Below, piece by piece: positions 7,002 to 15,757 of a stretch of 43,838 nucleotides of DNA (the first letter of the stretch is position 1; each line of letters begins with the position of its first letter). Under the pieces are notes generated by a model. That model was not told the origin of the DNA and searched no databases. It was given only the letters and a program-made list of their open reading frames with translations. The translations under genes were made by a program, and so were the position numbers. The stretch covers positions 1 to 43,838 of the forward strand of contig CANQOT010000016.1 in assembly GCA_947625555.1 (NCBI GenBank), written 5' to 3'. This DNA is from an uncultured Clostridia bacterium (GTDB taxonomy: Bacteria; Bacillota; Clostridia; Christensenellales; Borkfalkiaceae).

Positions 7002-8758
7002 CAAAGTTCCTCCTTCGAGAGCTGGGATAGTGCGATCTCGCGGTAAACGGGGCAGGTTTCGAGAAGTTCCTCGTGTGTGCCGAGGCCTGCGCTCTTCCCG
7101 CCGTCGAGGACGAGGATCTGATCGGCATTCTTGATGGTGCCGATGCGCTGGGCGACGATGATGACCGTCGTATCCTTGAGTTCCTGTTTGATGGCGCGCC
7201 GTACGAGCATATCCGTCTTGAAATCGAGCGCGGAGAAGGTATCGTCGAAGATGACGACCTCGGCGTCCTTAAAGACGGCGCGGGCAATGGAGAGGCGCTG
7301 TTTTTGCCCGCCCGAAAAGTTGGTCCCGCCCTGCGCGACCTCGGCGTGGATGCCCGCTTCGAGATCGTACACGAAATCGGCCTTCGCGACGGACAGGGCG
7401 CGGGCGAGGCGGGGATCGTCGTCTGCGGGCTCCTCCTTCGCCCCGTAAGTCACATTGGACTTGACGTCCCCCTTGAAGAGGACGGCCTTTTGCGGCGCGA
7501 TCGAGATCTTGCCGCCCAGCGTCTCCTTCGTGAACTCCTTCACGTTGACGCCGTCGAGAAGCACTTCGCCCTCCGTCGCGTCGTAGAAGCGCGGGATGAG
7601 GTTGACGAGCGCCGTCTTGCCCGAGCCCGTCGCGCCGACAATGGCGAACGTCTCGCCGCGGCCCACCTTGAAGGAGATGCCCTCGATGCAGTTTTCGCCG
7701 CCGCCCGGAAAGCCGAATGCGACGTTTTTGAACTCGACGACCCCCGCCGTGTCCGTGGACGGTTCCTCGGAGGGATAGCGGATGGCGGGCACGGTATCCA
7801 AGACTTCGTTGATCCTCTTCGCCGAGACCATCGTGCGGGGAAGGACGATAAAGATCATGATGAGCGTCATGAAGGCTCCCACCACTTGCAGGGCGTACTG
7901 CGAGAAGGCCGCCATATCGCCGATGATCTGCGCCCGCTCCGCCATGGCCGAAGCGCCTTGGAGATCGTTCATGAGCACGGCCGCGATCCAATAGATGGCG
8001 AGCGAGAGCCCGCTCATGCAGAGCGTCATGACGGGCATCAAAAATCCCATCGTCCGCGCCGTGAAGAGGTTGTTCTTCGTGACGGCGGTGTTGACCTTTT
8101 CGAACTTGCCTTCCCGGTATCCCTCCGCATTGTATGCGCGGATGACCCGCACGCCGCCGATGTTCTCGCGGGTGATGTCGTTGAGGTCGTCGGTCAGTTT
8201 TTGGATCTTTTTGAATTTGGGATAGCACAGCCCCACGATGAGGGCGAGCATCACGACGATGGCGGCAACGGTGATGATGACCGCCGCCGTCCATCTGATA
8301 TCGGAGGCCGAGATCTTGCAGATGGCCCAGATCGCCATGACGGGCGCGCGCACCGCGACCTGCAAGCCCATTGCGACGAGCATCTGCATCTGCACGACGT
8401 CATTGGTCGTACGGGTGATGAGGCTGGGCGTCGTGAAGCGGCCGATCTCCTCGCTGCCGAACTCGGTGATCTTATCGAAGAGCTTTTCGCGCAACGTCTT
8501 TGCGAAGTCCGCCGCGATATGCGAGACAAACCACCCGCAGATGATGGCGGCCGCAAGGCTGCCCGCGGCACAGGCGATCATGAGCCCGCCGTTTTTCCAT
8601 ACCTCGCCCATCGTGATGCTGCCCGCCGAAATGCCCGAGGACAGCTTCTCGGTAAACTCGGGCATGGTGATCTCGAGCCAGACCTGAAAGACAATGAGCA
8701 GTACGCCCACGCCGAGGAAGGCCCAATCCTTCTTTTTGAGATATTTGAGGATCTTCAA
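7001..8758 (-). CDS. ABC exporter subunit with degenerate ATPase site
   Basis: This 585-aa half-transporter has six predicted membrane helices, then an NBD with GATGSGKTALV (Walker A), a canonical FSGGQKQ signature and Walker B VVIFDDTFSALD, where the catalytic Glu is Asp. In the switch region AQRIG replaces the AHR H-loop His with Gln. These two losses mark the degenerate half of a heterodimeric exporter. The canonical signature completes the active site of the downstream subunit. TTG 8758 is used as start because GGGAG lies 8 nt upstream and the preceding codons are non-coding leader. Confidence 0.93.
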   Translation of the reverse strand: MKILKYLKKKDWAFLGVGVLLIVFQVWLEITMPEFTEKLSSGISAGSITMGEVWKNGGLMIACAAGSLAAAIICGWFVSHIAADFAKTLREKLFDKITEFGSEEIGRFTTPSLITRTTNDVVQMQMLVAMGLQVAVRAPVMAIWAICKISASDIRWTAAVIITVAAIVVMLALIVGLCYPKFKKIQKLTDDLNDITRENIGGVRVIRAYNAEGYREGKFEKVNTAVTKNNLFTARTMGFLMPVMTLCMSGLSLAIYWIAAVLMNDLQGASAMAERAQIIGDMAAFSQYALQVVGAFMTLIMIFIVLPRTMVSAKRINEVLDTVPAIRYPSEEPSTDTAGVVEFKNVAFGFPGGGENCIEGISFKVGRGETFAIVGATGSGKTALVNLIPRFYDATEGEVLLDGVNVKEFTKETLGGKISIAPQKAVLFKGDVKSNVTYGAKEEPADDDPRLARALSVAKADFVYDLEAGIHAEVAQGGTNFSGGQKQRLSIARAVFKDAEVVIFDDTFSALDFKTDMLVRRAIKQELKDTTVIIVAQRIGTIKNADQILVLDGGKSAGLGTHEELLETCPVYREIALSQLSKEEL

Positions 8759-8849
8759 CTTGTTCGCTCCCTGCGCTGAATTTACGGGCGGCCGCAGCGA
8801 CGCCGCAACCTATCGCCCGTCGGGGGTATCAATCCCCTTCAAGTTATTT

Positions 8850-8878
8850 ATTGTATGCAACGATGTGTGTTTTGTCAA
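8850..8878 (-). promoter_or_regulatory. Promoter of the ABC exporter operon
   Basis: On the minus strand: TTGACA (8878-8873), a 17-nt spacer and TACAAT (8855-8850). The transcript would have an ~85-nt leader. Confidence 0.8.
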
Positions 8879-8953
8879 CTTCTTTACCATAGGGGCGTAT
8901 GAAAGTCCTGTGAAAAATTTCCGCGGGCGGGGCGGGAGGCCCCTCCCCGCCGC

Positions 8954-8982
8954 TTTACAATTTGTTTGCCCTATGCTATAAT
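8954..8982 (+). promoter_or_regulatory. Promoter of yggS
   Basis: TTTACA (8954-8959), a 17-nt spacer and TATAAT (8977-8982). The expected 5' leader is only ~12 nt. Confidence 0.8.
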
Positions 8983-9000
8983 TTCGGGCGAGGCAAGACT

Positions 9001-9663
9001 ATGATCGAAGAGAATGTCAGGGCGATCTTGGGCGAGATCGCGTGCGGGAACGCTTTCGGGGAGAAAGTGACCCTCGTCGCCGCGACCAAGACGCGGACGG
9101 CGGAAGAGATCCAACGGGCCATCGACGCGGGCATTACCGACGTCGGCGAAAACAGGGTGCAGGAATTTCGCGAAAAGCACGGGAAATTCACGGGCGCACG
9201 CGAACACTTCATCGGCCGCCTGCAACTCAATAAGGTAAAATACATTGCGGGCAAGGTGGGGCTCATCCAATCGGTGGACCGCTACGAACTCGCCGACGAG
9301 ATCGCGCGGCGGGCGGCTTCGCTCGGCGCCGTGCAGGAGATCCTCTTAGAGGTCAACATCGGGCGCGAGGAAACGAAGGGCGGATTTGCCCCCGAAGAGG
9401 CTTTGGCGGCGTTTTCCCAAATGAAGCAAAGGGCGGGAATGATGCCCGTCGGGTTCATGGCGATGCTCCCCCTCTCCGAGGACGAGGCCCTTCTCGGCCG
9501 CCTCTGCGACGAGATGCGAATGCTCTATGACGACGCGCGGGCGCAGGACGCCCATGTCCGCTACCTTTCGATGGGCATGAGCGGCGATTGGAGGCTGTGT
9601 CTCGGACATGGGGCCAACATGATCCGTCTCGGCACGGCAATTTTTGGGGAAAGGCGTTTGTAG
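9001..9663 (+). CDS. yggS: YggS-family PLP homeostasis protein
   Basis: This 220-aa single-domain TIM-barrel PLP-binding protein is of the PLPBP/YggS/YlmE family, which buffers pyridoxal phosphate and influences amino-acid pools rather than catalysing a known reaction. Visible marks are VAATKTR with the PLP Lys at residue 30, GENRVQEF, HFIGRLQLNK, SVDR, and the C-terminal SMGMSGDW and RLGTAIFG. ATG 9001 is chosen: the longer frame from 8962 would start inside the promoter and spoil the family N-terminus. The ribosome site is weak (GCGAGG). In many Firmicutes this gene lies by division genes, but not here; it is monocistronic between a divergent ABC operon and repeats. Confidence 0.93.
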   Translation: MIEENVRAILGEIACGNAFGEKVTLVAATKTRTAEEIQRAIDAGITDVGENRVQEFREKHGKFTGAREHFIGRLQLNKVKYIAGKVGLIQSVDRYELADEIARRAASLGAVQEILLEVNIGREETKGGFAPEEALAAFSQMKQRAGMMPVGFMAMLPLSEDEALLGRLCDEMRMLYDDARAQDAHVRYLSMGMSGDWRLCLGHGANMIRLGTAIFGERRL

Positions 9664-9679
9664 AGACGAATTGCGCATA

Positions 9680-10010
9680 GGCGTAGCCGTGACGAATGAG
9701 GGTGCCTCATTCCGAGGGCGTAGCCCGAGTGAATCTTTATCCCCTGCTGTCATACCGAGCCGAAGGCGAGTGTATCCCCTAATACGAAGTCCGAAAGGCT
9801 TCCCCCGTCTACGGGGGAAGGTGTCACGCCGCATGCGGCGTGACGAATGAGGGTGATGACCTGCCCCCGTTTACGGGGGCGGGTGGCGAACGCAGTGAGA
9901 CAGGTGGGGGCTCTTCACATTCAACCCCCACCACCCGCTACGCGGGAGCCGCCCCCTTCAAAGGGGGCAGCTCTGCCCTCACCACCCCCTCCCATGGAGG
10001 GGGCGCATAC
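9680..10010. repeat. Mosaic of interspersed palindromic repeats, block A
   Basis: This is the left half of a ~760-bp gene-free stretch after yggS. A segment starting CATTCCGAGGGCGTAGCC at ~9709 and running through GTCATACCGAGCC to ~9793 recurs at ~27143-27231. CCCCCTCCCATGGAGGGGGC-like palindromes follow. No coding frame is credible. Confidence 0.8.
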
Positions 10011-10013
10011 AAC

Positions 10014-10042
10014 AAAAAAACCGAGGGAACCTCGGTTTTTTT
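10014..10042. terminator. Bidirectional terminator
   Basis: CCGAGG-GAA-CCTCGG (10021-10035) is flanked by seven A on the left and seven T on the right, so it is a good intrinsic terminator on either strand. Confidence 0.8.
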
Positions 10043-10169
10043 GTACTTTGATTTGTTCTCATAACTCCCCTACCCCTTGCGGGGGTCGGTGCGGAGAACG
10101 GGTCCCCGCACCGACGAAGGGAATTATGGAGGGTAGGCTGGGTATAATGGGCGAAAGTCTAACGCGTCC

Positions 10170-10415
10170 GTAAGGCTCCTCCGTGGGAGGAGCTGTCACG
10201 CGTGAGCGTGACTGTGGTGGGGCGTGTTCTATTCCGTCATGTTGAGCGAAGTCGAAACATCTCCTTATTTTTATAATGCGGAGGCCCTTCGACAGGCTAC
10301 TTCGCCTTCGGCTCGTGCCGACCTTGGATAATCAATAGAAGCCGCGGTCGGGGCAGGGTGACGAATTAGAACGTCACCCCACCCCCCTACCCCCCTCCCA
10401 TGGAGGGGGCAGAGG
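10170..10415. repeat. Mosaic of interspersed palindromic repeats, block A2
   Basis: It contains GCTCCTCCGTGGGAGGAGC (10175-10193), a CATGTTGAGCGAAGTCGAAA-type palindrome arm with its CCTTCGACAGGCT counterpart, and CCCCCTACCCCCCTCCCATG (within 10378-10410). Each recurs in the blocks near 12.6 kb and 27.4 kb. The last palindrome lies just after the LRR lipoprotein stop and may end its transcript. Confidence 0.8.
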
Positions 10416-10426
10416 GGAAGCCTTAT

Positions 10427-12391
10427 TTAGTCCTCTTTCTTGCTTGCAGGAAGGGCCACTTCCTGCGCGGAGACTGCCTCGGCGGGGATAGCCTCGATCA
10501 ACTTTTCGATCTTCGACCAGCCCTCGGCAGCTTTGTATGCGTCCACGCTTTCGGCGGGGACATAGACCTTTGTCGGGTCGCTGCTGTACAAGCCGATCCC
10601 CCAACTTGCGCTTGCCTTGGGCGGCGTTGTCGCCTTGACGGTGACAGACGTGGGAATTGTGTCTCCGGAAAATATCTTTCCATCGCCAATATCCGATAAC
10701 TGCTCGCCGAATACGATCGTTTTCAGCTGCTTGCAGTCATAGAAAGCGTTGATTTTGATCGTTTTCACGCTTTCCAGTTCGATACTCGTCAACACAACTT
10801 TACCGAAACAGGCTGCCGAAATGGTCTCCACTTTGGGCAACGAAATATTTGCCAGGCTGGAGGAGTAGTAGAAAGCATAGCTGCCGAGTGTCACTGCCTC
10901 GGGAAGGTTGACGGTCGTCACGGTCGAGTTGCCATAGAACGCGTTATCTCCGACTGTCGTCACGTTTTCAAAGGTGACTTCGGTCTCCGTGCTGTACGGA
11001 AGATACAAATAAAGCGTCGTTCCGTCGATGGAGAGCACTGCATTGTTCTCGATCTTGAAATATTCGTTCTTCGGGTCGATGGTGAGGGATTGCAATTTGG
11101 CAAGGTTGTTTTGATCGACAAGGCCGCTGCTGTTCTTCCCGAAGATTTGGTCGAGCTTGGGGAATACTTTGAGGTTCGCAGGGATCTTGATGGTTTCGAT
11201 CCCGCCCGTGTACTCTTGAAGGGTGCCGTCGTCGTTGATCTTCCAATCGGGATCGCCTTCCTTCTGGAACCCGCATTCGCAGGTGTCGCCGTCGCCGAAA
11301 TCGTGCTCCTCGCGCGTCCCCTCTTGTTCCGCGCTGTCAAAGTCACATGCCTTCCAATGCTCCGCGTCGTCATACCCCCACTTCACATAGTTGTGAATGT
11401 GCGTGACGGTCGGTCTAACCGCGCCGGAGACCCACTTGACCTCAAACAAGCCGTCAGGCGCATCGCTCGGGCGCGTGAGGTTCCCGCCCTGGTCGGGATA
11501 GTACTGCTGATTCAGCTTGTTGTAGACCTTGAACTGGTCGCCGTTCTTTACGGTGATCGTCGCGCTCCAAGTCTTATCCCCGTCGAACGTCATGTGGATA
11601 CAGTCCTCGATCTTACCAAAGCCGGGCCAATCGTTCTTGGGATATGTGGCGAGTTTGCCGACGATGTACATATCTTCCGTCGTCGTGGGCGGCGTGACGC
11701 TCTCGATAAGTTCCCAAGTCACGAAGTTGTCCTTCCAAGGTGCAGGCGAGGGCTTGGTATGTACGGTGAACTTGTAAATGCCGTCCTTGCCCGTGGCAAC
11801 GCCGATGTTCTTCGTGCCCGCGTCGATGAAGGTGCCCGAAGCGTTGCGGAGTTCGTCAATGCCAAAGTAAGTACCGTCCGTCCATTTGAGCGCGCCGTTT
11901 TCGTCCTTTTCGTCTTGCCTGATCTTGAAGCTGTCGCCGCCCGCGTAGATCTTGAACTGAATGGTGTAAAGGGTGAAGCCGTCCTCGTCTTTGTGGGGCT
12001 GCTTGGTGAGCTTGAAATTGGGTTTGAGCTCCGTCCAGCTGGAATTTTGCAAGTCGCCTGCGCCTGCGCCCGTCGCCCAAAACTCGCGGGTGTCGAGGTC
12101 GGCGTCGGGGATCTCTCCCCCCTCCGTCGCGCCGCATTCGCACTTGCCGTCTTTGAACTCGTGGTTTGCCTTGGTCGTCTCGTCGATGTTCGACTTGTCG
12201 GTGCCGTGCTCGTCGCAATACTTCCAGTGTTGCGTGTCGTTGTAGTCCCACGCGTCGTAGGTGTGCGTGTGTTCCGTGGGAGTGGGCGGGGTGTCGGGGT
12301 CCTTGTCGCCGCCGCAGGCGGAGATGCCCACGCCGATGCTTGCGGCCATTGCGAGCGATAATCCCACAATGAGCCAACTCTTTTTGTTCAT
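10427..12391 (-). CDS. Secreted LRR lipoprotein with Cys/His modules
   Basis: This 654-aa surface lipoprotein has a signal peptide with lipobox ISAC (Cys26), then a Pro/Thr linker. A first HxH..HW..C..C.CG module spans ~41-88, followed by a beta-rich domain. A second, SusE-like or CBM-like segment (MYIVGKLATYPKNDWPGFG...) comes next, then a second Cys/His module (~338-395). BspA-type leucine-rich repeats (LRR_5) fill ~410-620 (AFYGNSTVTTVNLPEAV and similar). The tail AIPAEAVSAQEVALPASKKED lacks a sortase motif. The architecture suggests adhesion or glycan binding at the cell surface (inference). Start ATG 12391 follows GGAGG. It is monocistronic, flanked by repeat blocks. Confidence 0.88.
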   Translation of the reverse strand: MNKKSWLIVGLSLAMAASIGVGISACGGDKDPDTPPTPTEHTHTYDAWDYNDTQHWKYCDEHGTDKSNIDETTKANHEFKDGKCECGATEGGEIPDADLDTREFWATGAGAGDLQNSSWTELKPNFKLTKQPHKDEDGFTLYTIQFKIYAGGDSFKIRQDEKDENGALKWTDGTYFGIDELRNASGTFIDAGTKNIGVATGKDGIYKFTVHTKPSPAPWKDNFVTWELIESVTPPTTTEDMYIVGKLATYPKNDWPGFGKIEDCIHMTFDGDKTWSATITVKNGDQFKVYNKLNQQYYPDQGGNLTRPSDAPDGLFEVKWVSGAVRPTVTHIHNYVKWGYDDAEHWKACDFDSAEQEGTREEHDFGDGDTCECGFQKEGDPDWKINDDGTLQEYTGGIETIKIPANLKVFPKLDQIFGKNSSGLVDQNNLAKLQSLTIDPKNEYFKIENNAVLSIDGTTLYLYLPYSTETEVTFENVTTVGDNAFYGNSTVTTVNLPEAVTLGSYAFYYSSSLANISLPKVETISAACFGKVVLTSIELESVKTIKINAFYDCKQLKTIVFGEQLSDIGDGKIFSGDTIPTSVTVKATTPPKASASWGIGLYSSDPTKVYVPAESVDAYKAAEGWSKIEKLIEAIPAEAVSAQEVALPASKKED

Positions 12392-12438
12392 AACTTTCCT
12401 CCATAATGAAATTTTTTGTCATTTTTATGACATCATAT

Positions 12439-12464
12439 ATTGTACCCCCCCGTCCATTTGTCAA
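12439..12464 (-). promoter_or_regulatory. Promoter with G7 tract in a short spacer
   Basis: TTGACA (12464-12459) and TACAAT (12444-12439) on the minus strand are only 14 nt apart, and seven G's abut the -10. A 17-nt spacer would need three more G's, so promoter strength may depend on tract length. Confidence 0.55.
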
Positions 12465-12586
12465 GTGTTTTTTGATAATTTTTTCATTTTTTCGTAAAAA
12501 TTTTTTCAAAAGCCCAAAATTTATAATAAATTGAGCGAATTTTGAGGGTTTGAAGCGGGAAGTTATGAACAATGGAAGAAGAAAAG

Positions 12587-12772
12587 GCTCCTCCGTGGGA
12601 GGAGCCAAGATTCGCTCGCTTCGCTCGGAATGAGGGCGGGACGTGTTTTCTTTCGTCATTCCGAGCGTAGTCGAGGAATGACATTATTATAATATGGAAA
12701 TGTTTCGACAAGCTCAACATGACGTGATTAGAATGTCACCCCACCCCCCTACCCCCCTCCCATGGAGGGGGC
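12587..12772. repeat. Mosaic of interspersed palindromic repeats, block B
   Basis: GCTCCTCCGTGGGAGGAGC (12587-12605), a CGTCATTCCGAGCG/GGAATGACATT palindrome, TTTCGACAAGCTCAACATGA and the CCCCCTACCCCCCTCC palindrome (12739-12772) share sequence with the 10.2 kb and 27.4 kb blocks. The rest of 12392-12865 is an AT-rich 5' region of the LRR gene and GAATGAGGG-type repeat fragments; no gene is seen. Confidence 0.8.
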
Positions 12773-12865
12773 AAGATTCACTCACCCCTTTCAGGGGTTC
12801 GGAATGAGGGGCGGAATGAGGGTGAGGGGCAGGACGAAGGGCATAAGAGTGCGGGACGCACTCGA

Positions 12866-14008
12866 TTATTTTATCCATTCCATAAATGCCTTGAAGGCCG
12901 ACGGAATGGCATAATTTTTTTTGATGTCGGAAGCCGTGGCCCAGACAAACTGCGGGAAGAGTTCCTTCGCCTCGATGAGATACCCCGTCATCCGCCACTC
13001 AACGTGGGTAAAAATATGTCGCGCGGGTTTGGTCGCGAGGACGGTGCCGAAGAGGGAGGCGCCCACCCCCCTACCACCCTCCTCGGAGGGGGCATGTTGG
13101 GAAGCCTCCGCGGCAGAGGCATCGGAAAGTTTCGCGGCAGGGACATCGGAGAGTTTCGCGGCAGAACGTTTGTTAGCGTCCATTCCATCAGAAGCGTTGC
13201 CTGCGGCTTCCACAGCGGGGGCATTGGGGAACTCCCATAGACCTGCCAAGAGACCCGCGCCGCGCTTTCGCACGGCATACCGATCGCCGCATTTGAAAAC
13301 ATAGACGTCGAGGGTCTCCACTCGGCGCGGGCGCTTCTCGCCGCGGACGGGAAAATCCCCTTCTCTGCCCGAAAGATGCGCTTTGCAGAGCCCAGACCAC
13401 GGACATGCCCCGCACGTCGGCGGTCCGTTGGGCACGCAGACGATCGCACCGAGCTCCATGAGCGCCTCGCAAAAGGCGGCCGTTTCGGGCGGATAGACTT
13501 CCTTCAAAAGGTCGGAAAAATACTTTTTCGTGCGAATATCATCGATATTTTGCCCATCGGCGAACAGGCGGGTCAAAATACGCAAAACATTTCCGTCCAC
13601 AGCGGGTTCTTTGAGCCCCAGCGCGATGGAAGAAATGGCTCCCGCGGTGTAGTCGCCCACGCCCGGCAACGCTCTTACCCCCACCCATGTCCGAGGTTCA
13701 CCCCTCTCGGCGACGATCTTCGCGGCCTTGTGCAGATTGCGGGCGCGGCTGTAATAGCCCAGCCCTTCCCAATTTTTGAGCACTTCGTCCTCGGATGCGG
13801 CGGCGAGCGCCTCCGCCGTCGGGAAGCGCTCTAAAAACTGCGTATAGCGCTCCTTCACGGCCTCCACGCGCGTCTGTTGGAGCATGAGTTCGGATAGAAG
13901 CACGGTATAGAAGGAGCGTTCCTTCCGCCAAGGGAGGTCGCGCTTGTTGCTGTTGTACCATGCGAGAAGGGGCGGCACGGCGCGCTCCAAAAGTTCCCGC
14001 TCTTCCAT
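12866..14008 (-). CDS. mutY: A/G-specific adenine glycosylase MutY
   Basis: This 380-aa base-excision repair enzyme removes A mispaired with 8-oxoG. Catalytic Glu40 (SELMLQQT), the helix-hairpin-helix LPGVGDYTAGA, catalytic Asp138 (PAVDGNVLR) and the Fe-S cysteines 191, 199, 202 and 208 are present (Cx7Cx2Cx5C, one residue longer than the E. coli spacing). The C-terminal NUDIX-like 8-oxoG recognition domain is interrupted after AGLLAGLWEFPN by ~50 low-complexity residues (about 266-318). These include AAKLSDVPAAKLSDAS and a segment encoded by an intergenic-type palindrome. The domain then resumes at HIFTHVEWRM. ATG shares its A with the fhs stop, so the genes are coupled. Confidence 0.95.
   Translation of the reverse strand: MEERELLERAVPPLLAWYNSNKRDLPWRKERSFYTVLLSELMLQQTRVEAVKERYTQFLERFPTAEALAAASEDEVLKNWEGLGYYSRARNLHKAAKIVAERGEPRTWVGVRALPGVGDYTAGAISSIALGLKEPAVDGNVLRILTRLFADGQNIDDIRTKKYFSDLLKEVYPPETAAFCEALMELGAIVCVPNGPPTCGACPWSGLCKAHLSGREGDFPVRGEKRPRRVETLDVYVFKCGDRYAVRKRGAGLLAGLWEFPNAPAVEAAGNASDGMDANKRSAAKLSDVPAAKLSDASAAEASQHAPSEEGGRGVGASLFGTVLATKPARHIFTHVEWRMTGYLIEAKELFPQFVWATASDIKKNYAIPSAFKAFMEWIK
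13051..13172. repeat. Palindromic repeat plus 24-bp tandem repeat inside mutY
   Basis: CACCCCCCTACCACCCTCCT...GGAGGGGGCA at ~13061-13094 resembles the intergenic CCCCCTACCCCCCTCC palindromes. It is followed by two 24-bp units (CATCGGA(A/G)AGTTTCGCGGC) at ~13109-13160 that encode AAKLSDxx. The insert keeps the mutY frame open. Confidence 0.6.
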
Positions 14009-15672
14009 TAAAACAACCCCGTGATCTTGCCGCTTTCGTCGATGTCGATGTGCACCGCGGCGGGTTCCTTGGGGAGCCCCGGCATCGTCATGATGTTGCC
14101 CGTCAGGGCGACGACAAATCCCGCCCCTGCCGAGATCTTGCAGCTCCTCACCGTGACGAAGAAATCTTCGGGCGCGCCGAGTTTTTCGGCGTCATCGGAG
14201 AACGAGTATTGCGTTTTGGCGATGCAGACGGGCGTTTTTCCGAAGCCCAAAGCCTCGAGCCGCGCGATCTCTTCCTCCGCCTCGGGGGAAAACCGTGCGC
14301 CCTTGCCGCCGTACACTTTGGTGACGATGGCGTTGATCTTCTCCTTGATGTGAAGCGTTTCGTCGTAGGCAAAGCGGAACGCGCCCTTCTCCTCGGTAAG
14401 GCGAAGGACTTCCCTCGCCAGCGCCTCGCCCCCCTTGCCGCCTTCCGCCCAAACGGTGGAGAGGGCGACGTTGCAGCCGAGAGCTTTGCACTTTTCGATG
14501 ACGAGGGCGATCTCCGCGTCCGTATCCGTCGGGAAGCGGTTGACCGCGACGACGGCGGGAAGCCCGTACACATTTTTGATGTTGGAGAGGTGGCGCACAA
14601 GGTTGGGAAGGCCCCTTTCGAGAGCAGAAAGATCCTCGCGCCCGAGCTCCGTTTTTGCGCCCCCCCCGTGCATTTTGAGGGCGCGCACGGTGGCGACGAC
14701 GACGACCGCCGCGGGTTTGAGGCCCGCCATGCGGCACTTGATATCGAAGAATTTCTCCGCGCCGAGGTCCGCGCCGAAGCCCGCTTCGGTAACGACATAG
14801 TCGCCGAGCTTCAAGGCAGCCTTCGTCGCAACGACGGAATTGCACCCGTGGGCGATGTTGGCGAAGGGGCCGCCGTGCACGAGGGCGGGCGTCCCTTCGA
14901 GCGTCTGCACGAGGTTGGGCTTTATGGCATCCTTCAAGAGAACGGCCATCGCGCCTGCCGCTTTGAGGTCCCCCGCCGTGACGGGCTTGCCCTCCCTGTT
15001 GTAGGCGACGACGATGCGGGCGAGCCGCGCTTTGAGATCTTCGAGCGAGGTCGCAAGGCAGAGGATCGCCATGACTTCGGAGGCGACGGTGATATCGAAG
15101 CCGTCCTTCCTCGGCACCCCCGATTTGGGGCCGCCGAGACCGTCCTCGACATAGCGGAGCTGGCGGTCGTTCATATCCACGCAACGCTTCCAGACGATCC
15201 TCTCGGGGTCGATGCCGAGTTCATTCCCCTGGAAGATATGATTGTCGAGCATGGCGGCGAGAAGGTTGTTGGCCGCCCCCACGGCATGGAAATCCCCCGT
15301 GAAGTGGAGGTTGATATCCTCCATGGGAACGATCTGCGCATAGCCGCCGCCCGCGGCTCCCCCCTTGATGCCGAACACGGGCCCGAGCGAGGGCTCGCGG
15401 AGGGCGACGACCGTCTTTTTCCCAAGGCGGGAAAGCCCGTCCGCAAGGCCGACGGTGGTCGTCGTCTTTCCCTCCCCCGCAGGCGTGGGGGTAATGGCGG
15501 TGACGAGGATGAGCTTGCCCCGCTCCGCCCTTCCTTCGAGGGCCGAGGGCTCGATCTTTGCCTTATATTTGCCGTAATACTCGATGTCCTCTTCCCCGAG
15601 GCCGAGCTTGCGGGCGATTGCCGAAATGTGTTGGATCTTCGCTTCTTGTGCGATCTCGATATCCGTCTTCAT
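14008..15672 (-). CDS. fhs: Formate-tetrahydrofolate ligase
   Basis: This 554-aa enzyme makes 10-formyl-THF from formate, THF and ATP, feeding purine synthesis and one-carbon or acetogenic metabolism in the cytosol. Length and motifs are canonical: [14 protein letters not shown] (P-loop), [34 protein letters not shown] and the C-terminal [14 protein letters not shown] 15672 has no ribosome site; the TATAAT of its promoter ends 8 nt upstream, so the mRNA is probably leaderless or nearly so. It is the first gene of a two-gene operon with mutY. Confidence 0.97.
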   Translation of the reverse strand: MKTDIEIAQEAKIQHISAIARKLGLGEEDIEYYGKYKAKIEPSALEGRAERGKLILVTAITPTPAGEGKTTTTVGLADGLSRLGKKTVVALREPSLGPVFGIKGGAAGGGYAQIVPMEDINLHFTGDFHAVGAANNLLAAMLDNHIFQGNELGIDPERIVWKRCVDMNDRQLRYVEDGLGGPKSGVPRKDGFDITVASEVMAILCLATSLEDLKARLARIVVAYNREGKPVTAGDLKAAGAMAVLLKDAIKPNLVQTLEGTPALVHGGPFANIAHGCNSVVATKAALKLGDYVVTEAGFGADLGAEKFFDIKCRMAGLKPAAVVVVATVRALKMHGGGAKTELGREDLSALERGLPNLVRHLSNIKNVYGLPAVVAVNRFPTDTDAEIALVIEKCKALGCNVALSTVWAEGGKGGEALAREVLRLTEEKGAFRFAYDETLHIKEKINAIVTKVYGGKGARFSPEAEEEIARLEALGFGKTPVCIAKTQYSFSDDAEKLGAPEDFFVTVRSCKISAGAGFVVALTGNIMTMPGLPKEPAAVHIDIDESGKITGLF

Positions 15673-15679
15673 GCGAAAA

Positions 15680-15709
15680 ATTATAGCAAAAACTCCCCTC
15701 CTTCGTCAA
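15680..15709 (-). promoter_or_regulatory. Promoter of fhs-mutY (near-leaderless)
   Basis: TTGACG (15709-15704), an 18-nt spacer and TATAAT (15685-15680). The predicted start point lies one base before the fhs ATG. Confidence 0.75.
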
Positions 15710-15734
15710 GAGAAATGAGGGGAGAAAATAATGC

Positions 15735-15752
15735 CGCAAAAGCCTCTTTGCG
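15735..15752 (-). terminator. Weak terminator of the 15.8-kb lipoprotein gene
   Basis: CGCAAA/TTTGCG 6-bp stem with a 6-nt loop, followed on the minus strand by GCATTATTTTCT. A second 6-bp stem overlaps the stop codon. Confidence 0.4.
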
Positions 15753-15757
15753 CCTGC

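Noticed and set aside
12866-14008. mutY as a pseudogene
   Set aside because: All catalytic and Fe-S residues are present and the insert preserves the frame, so function is plausible.
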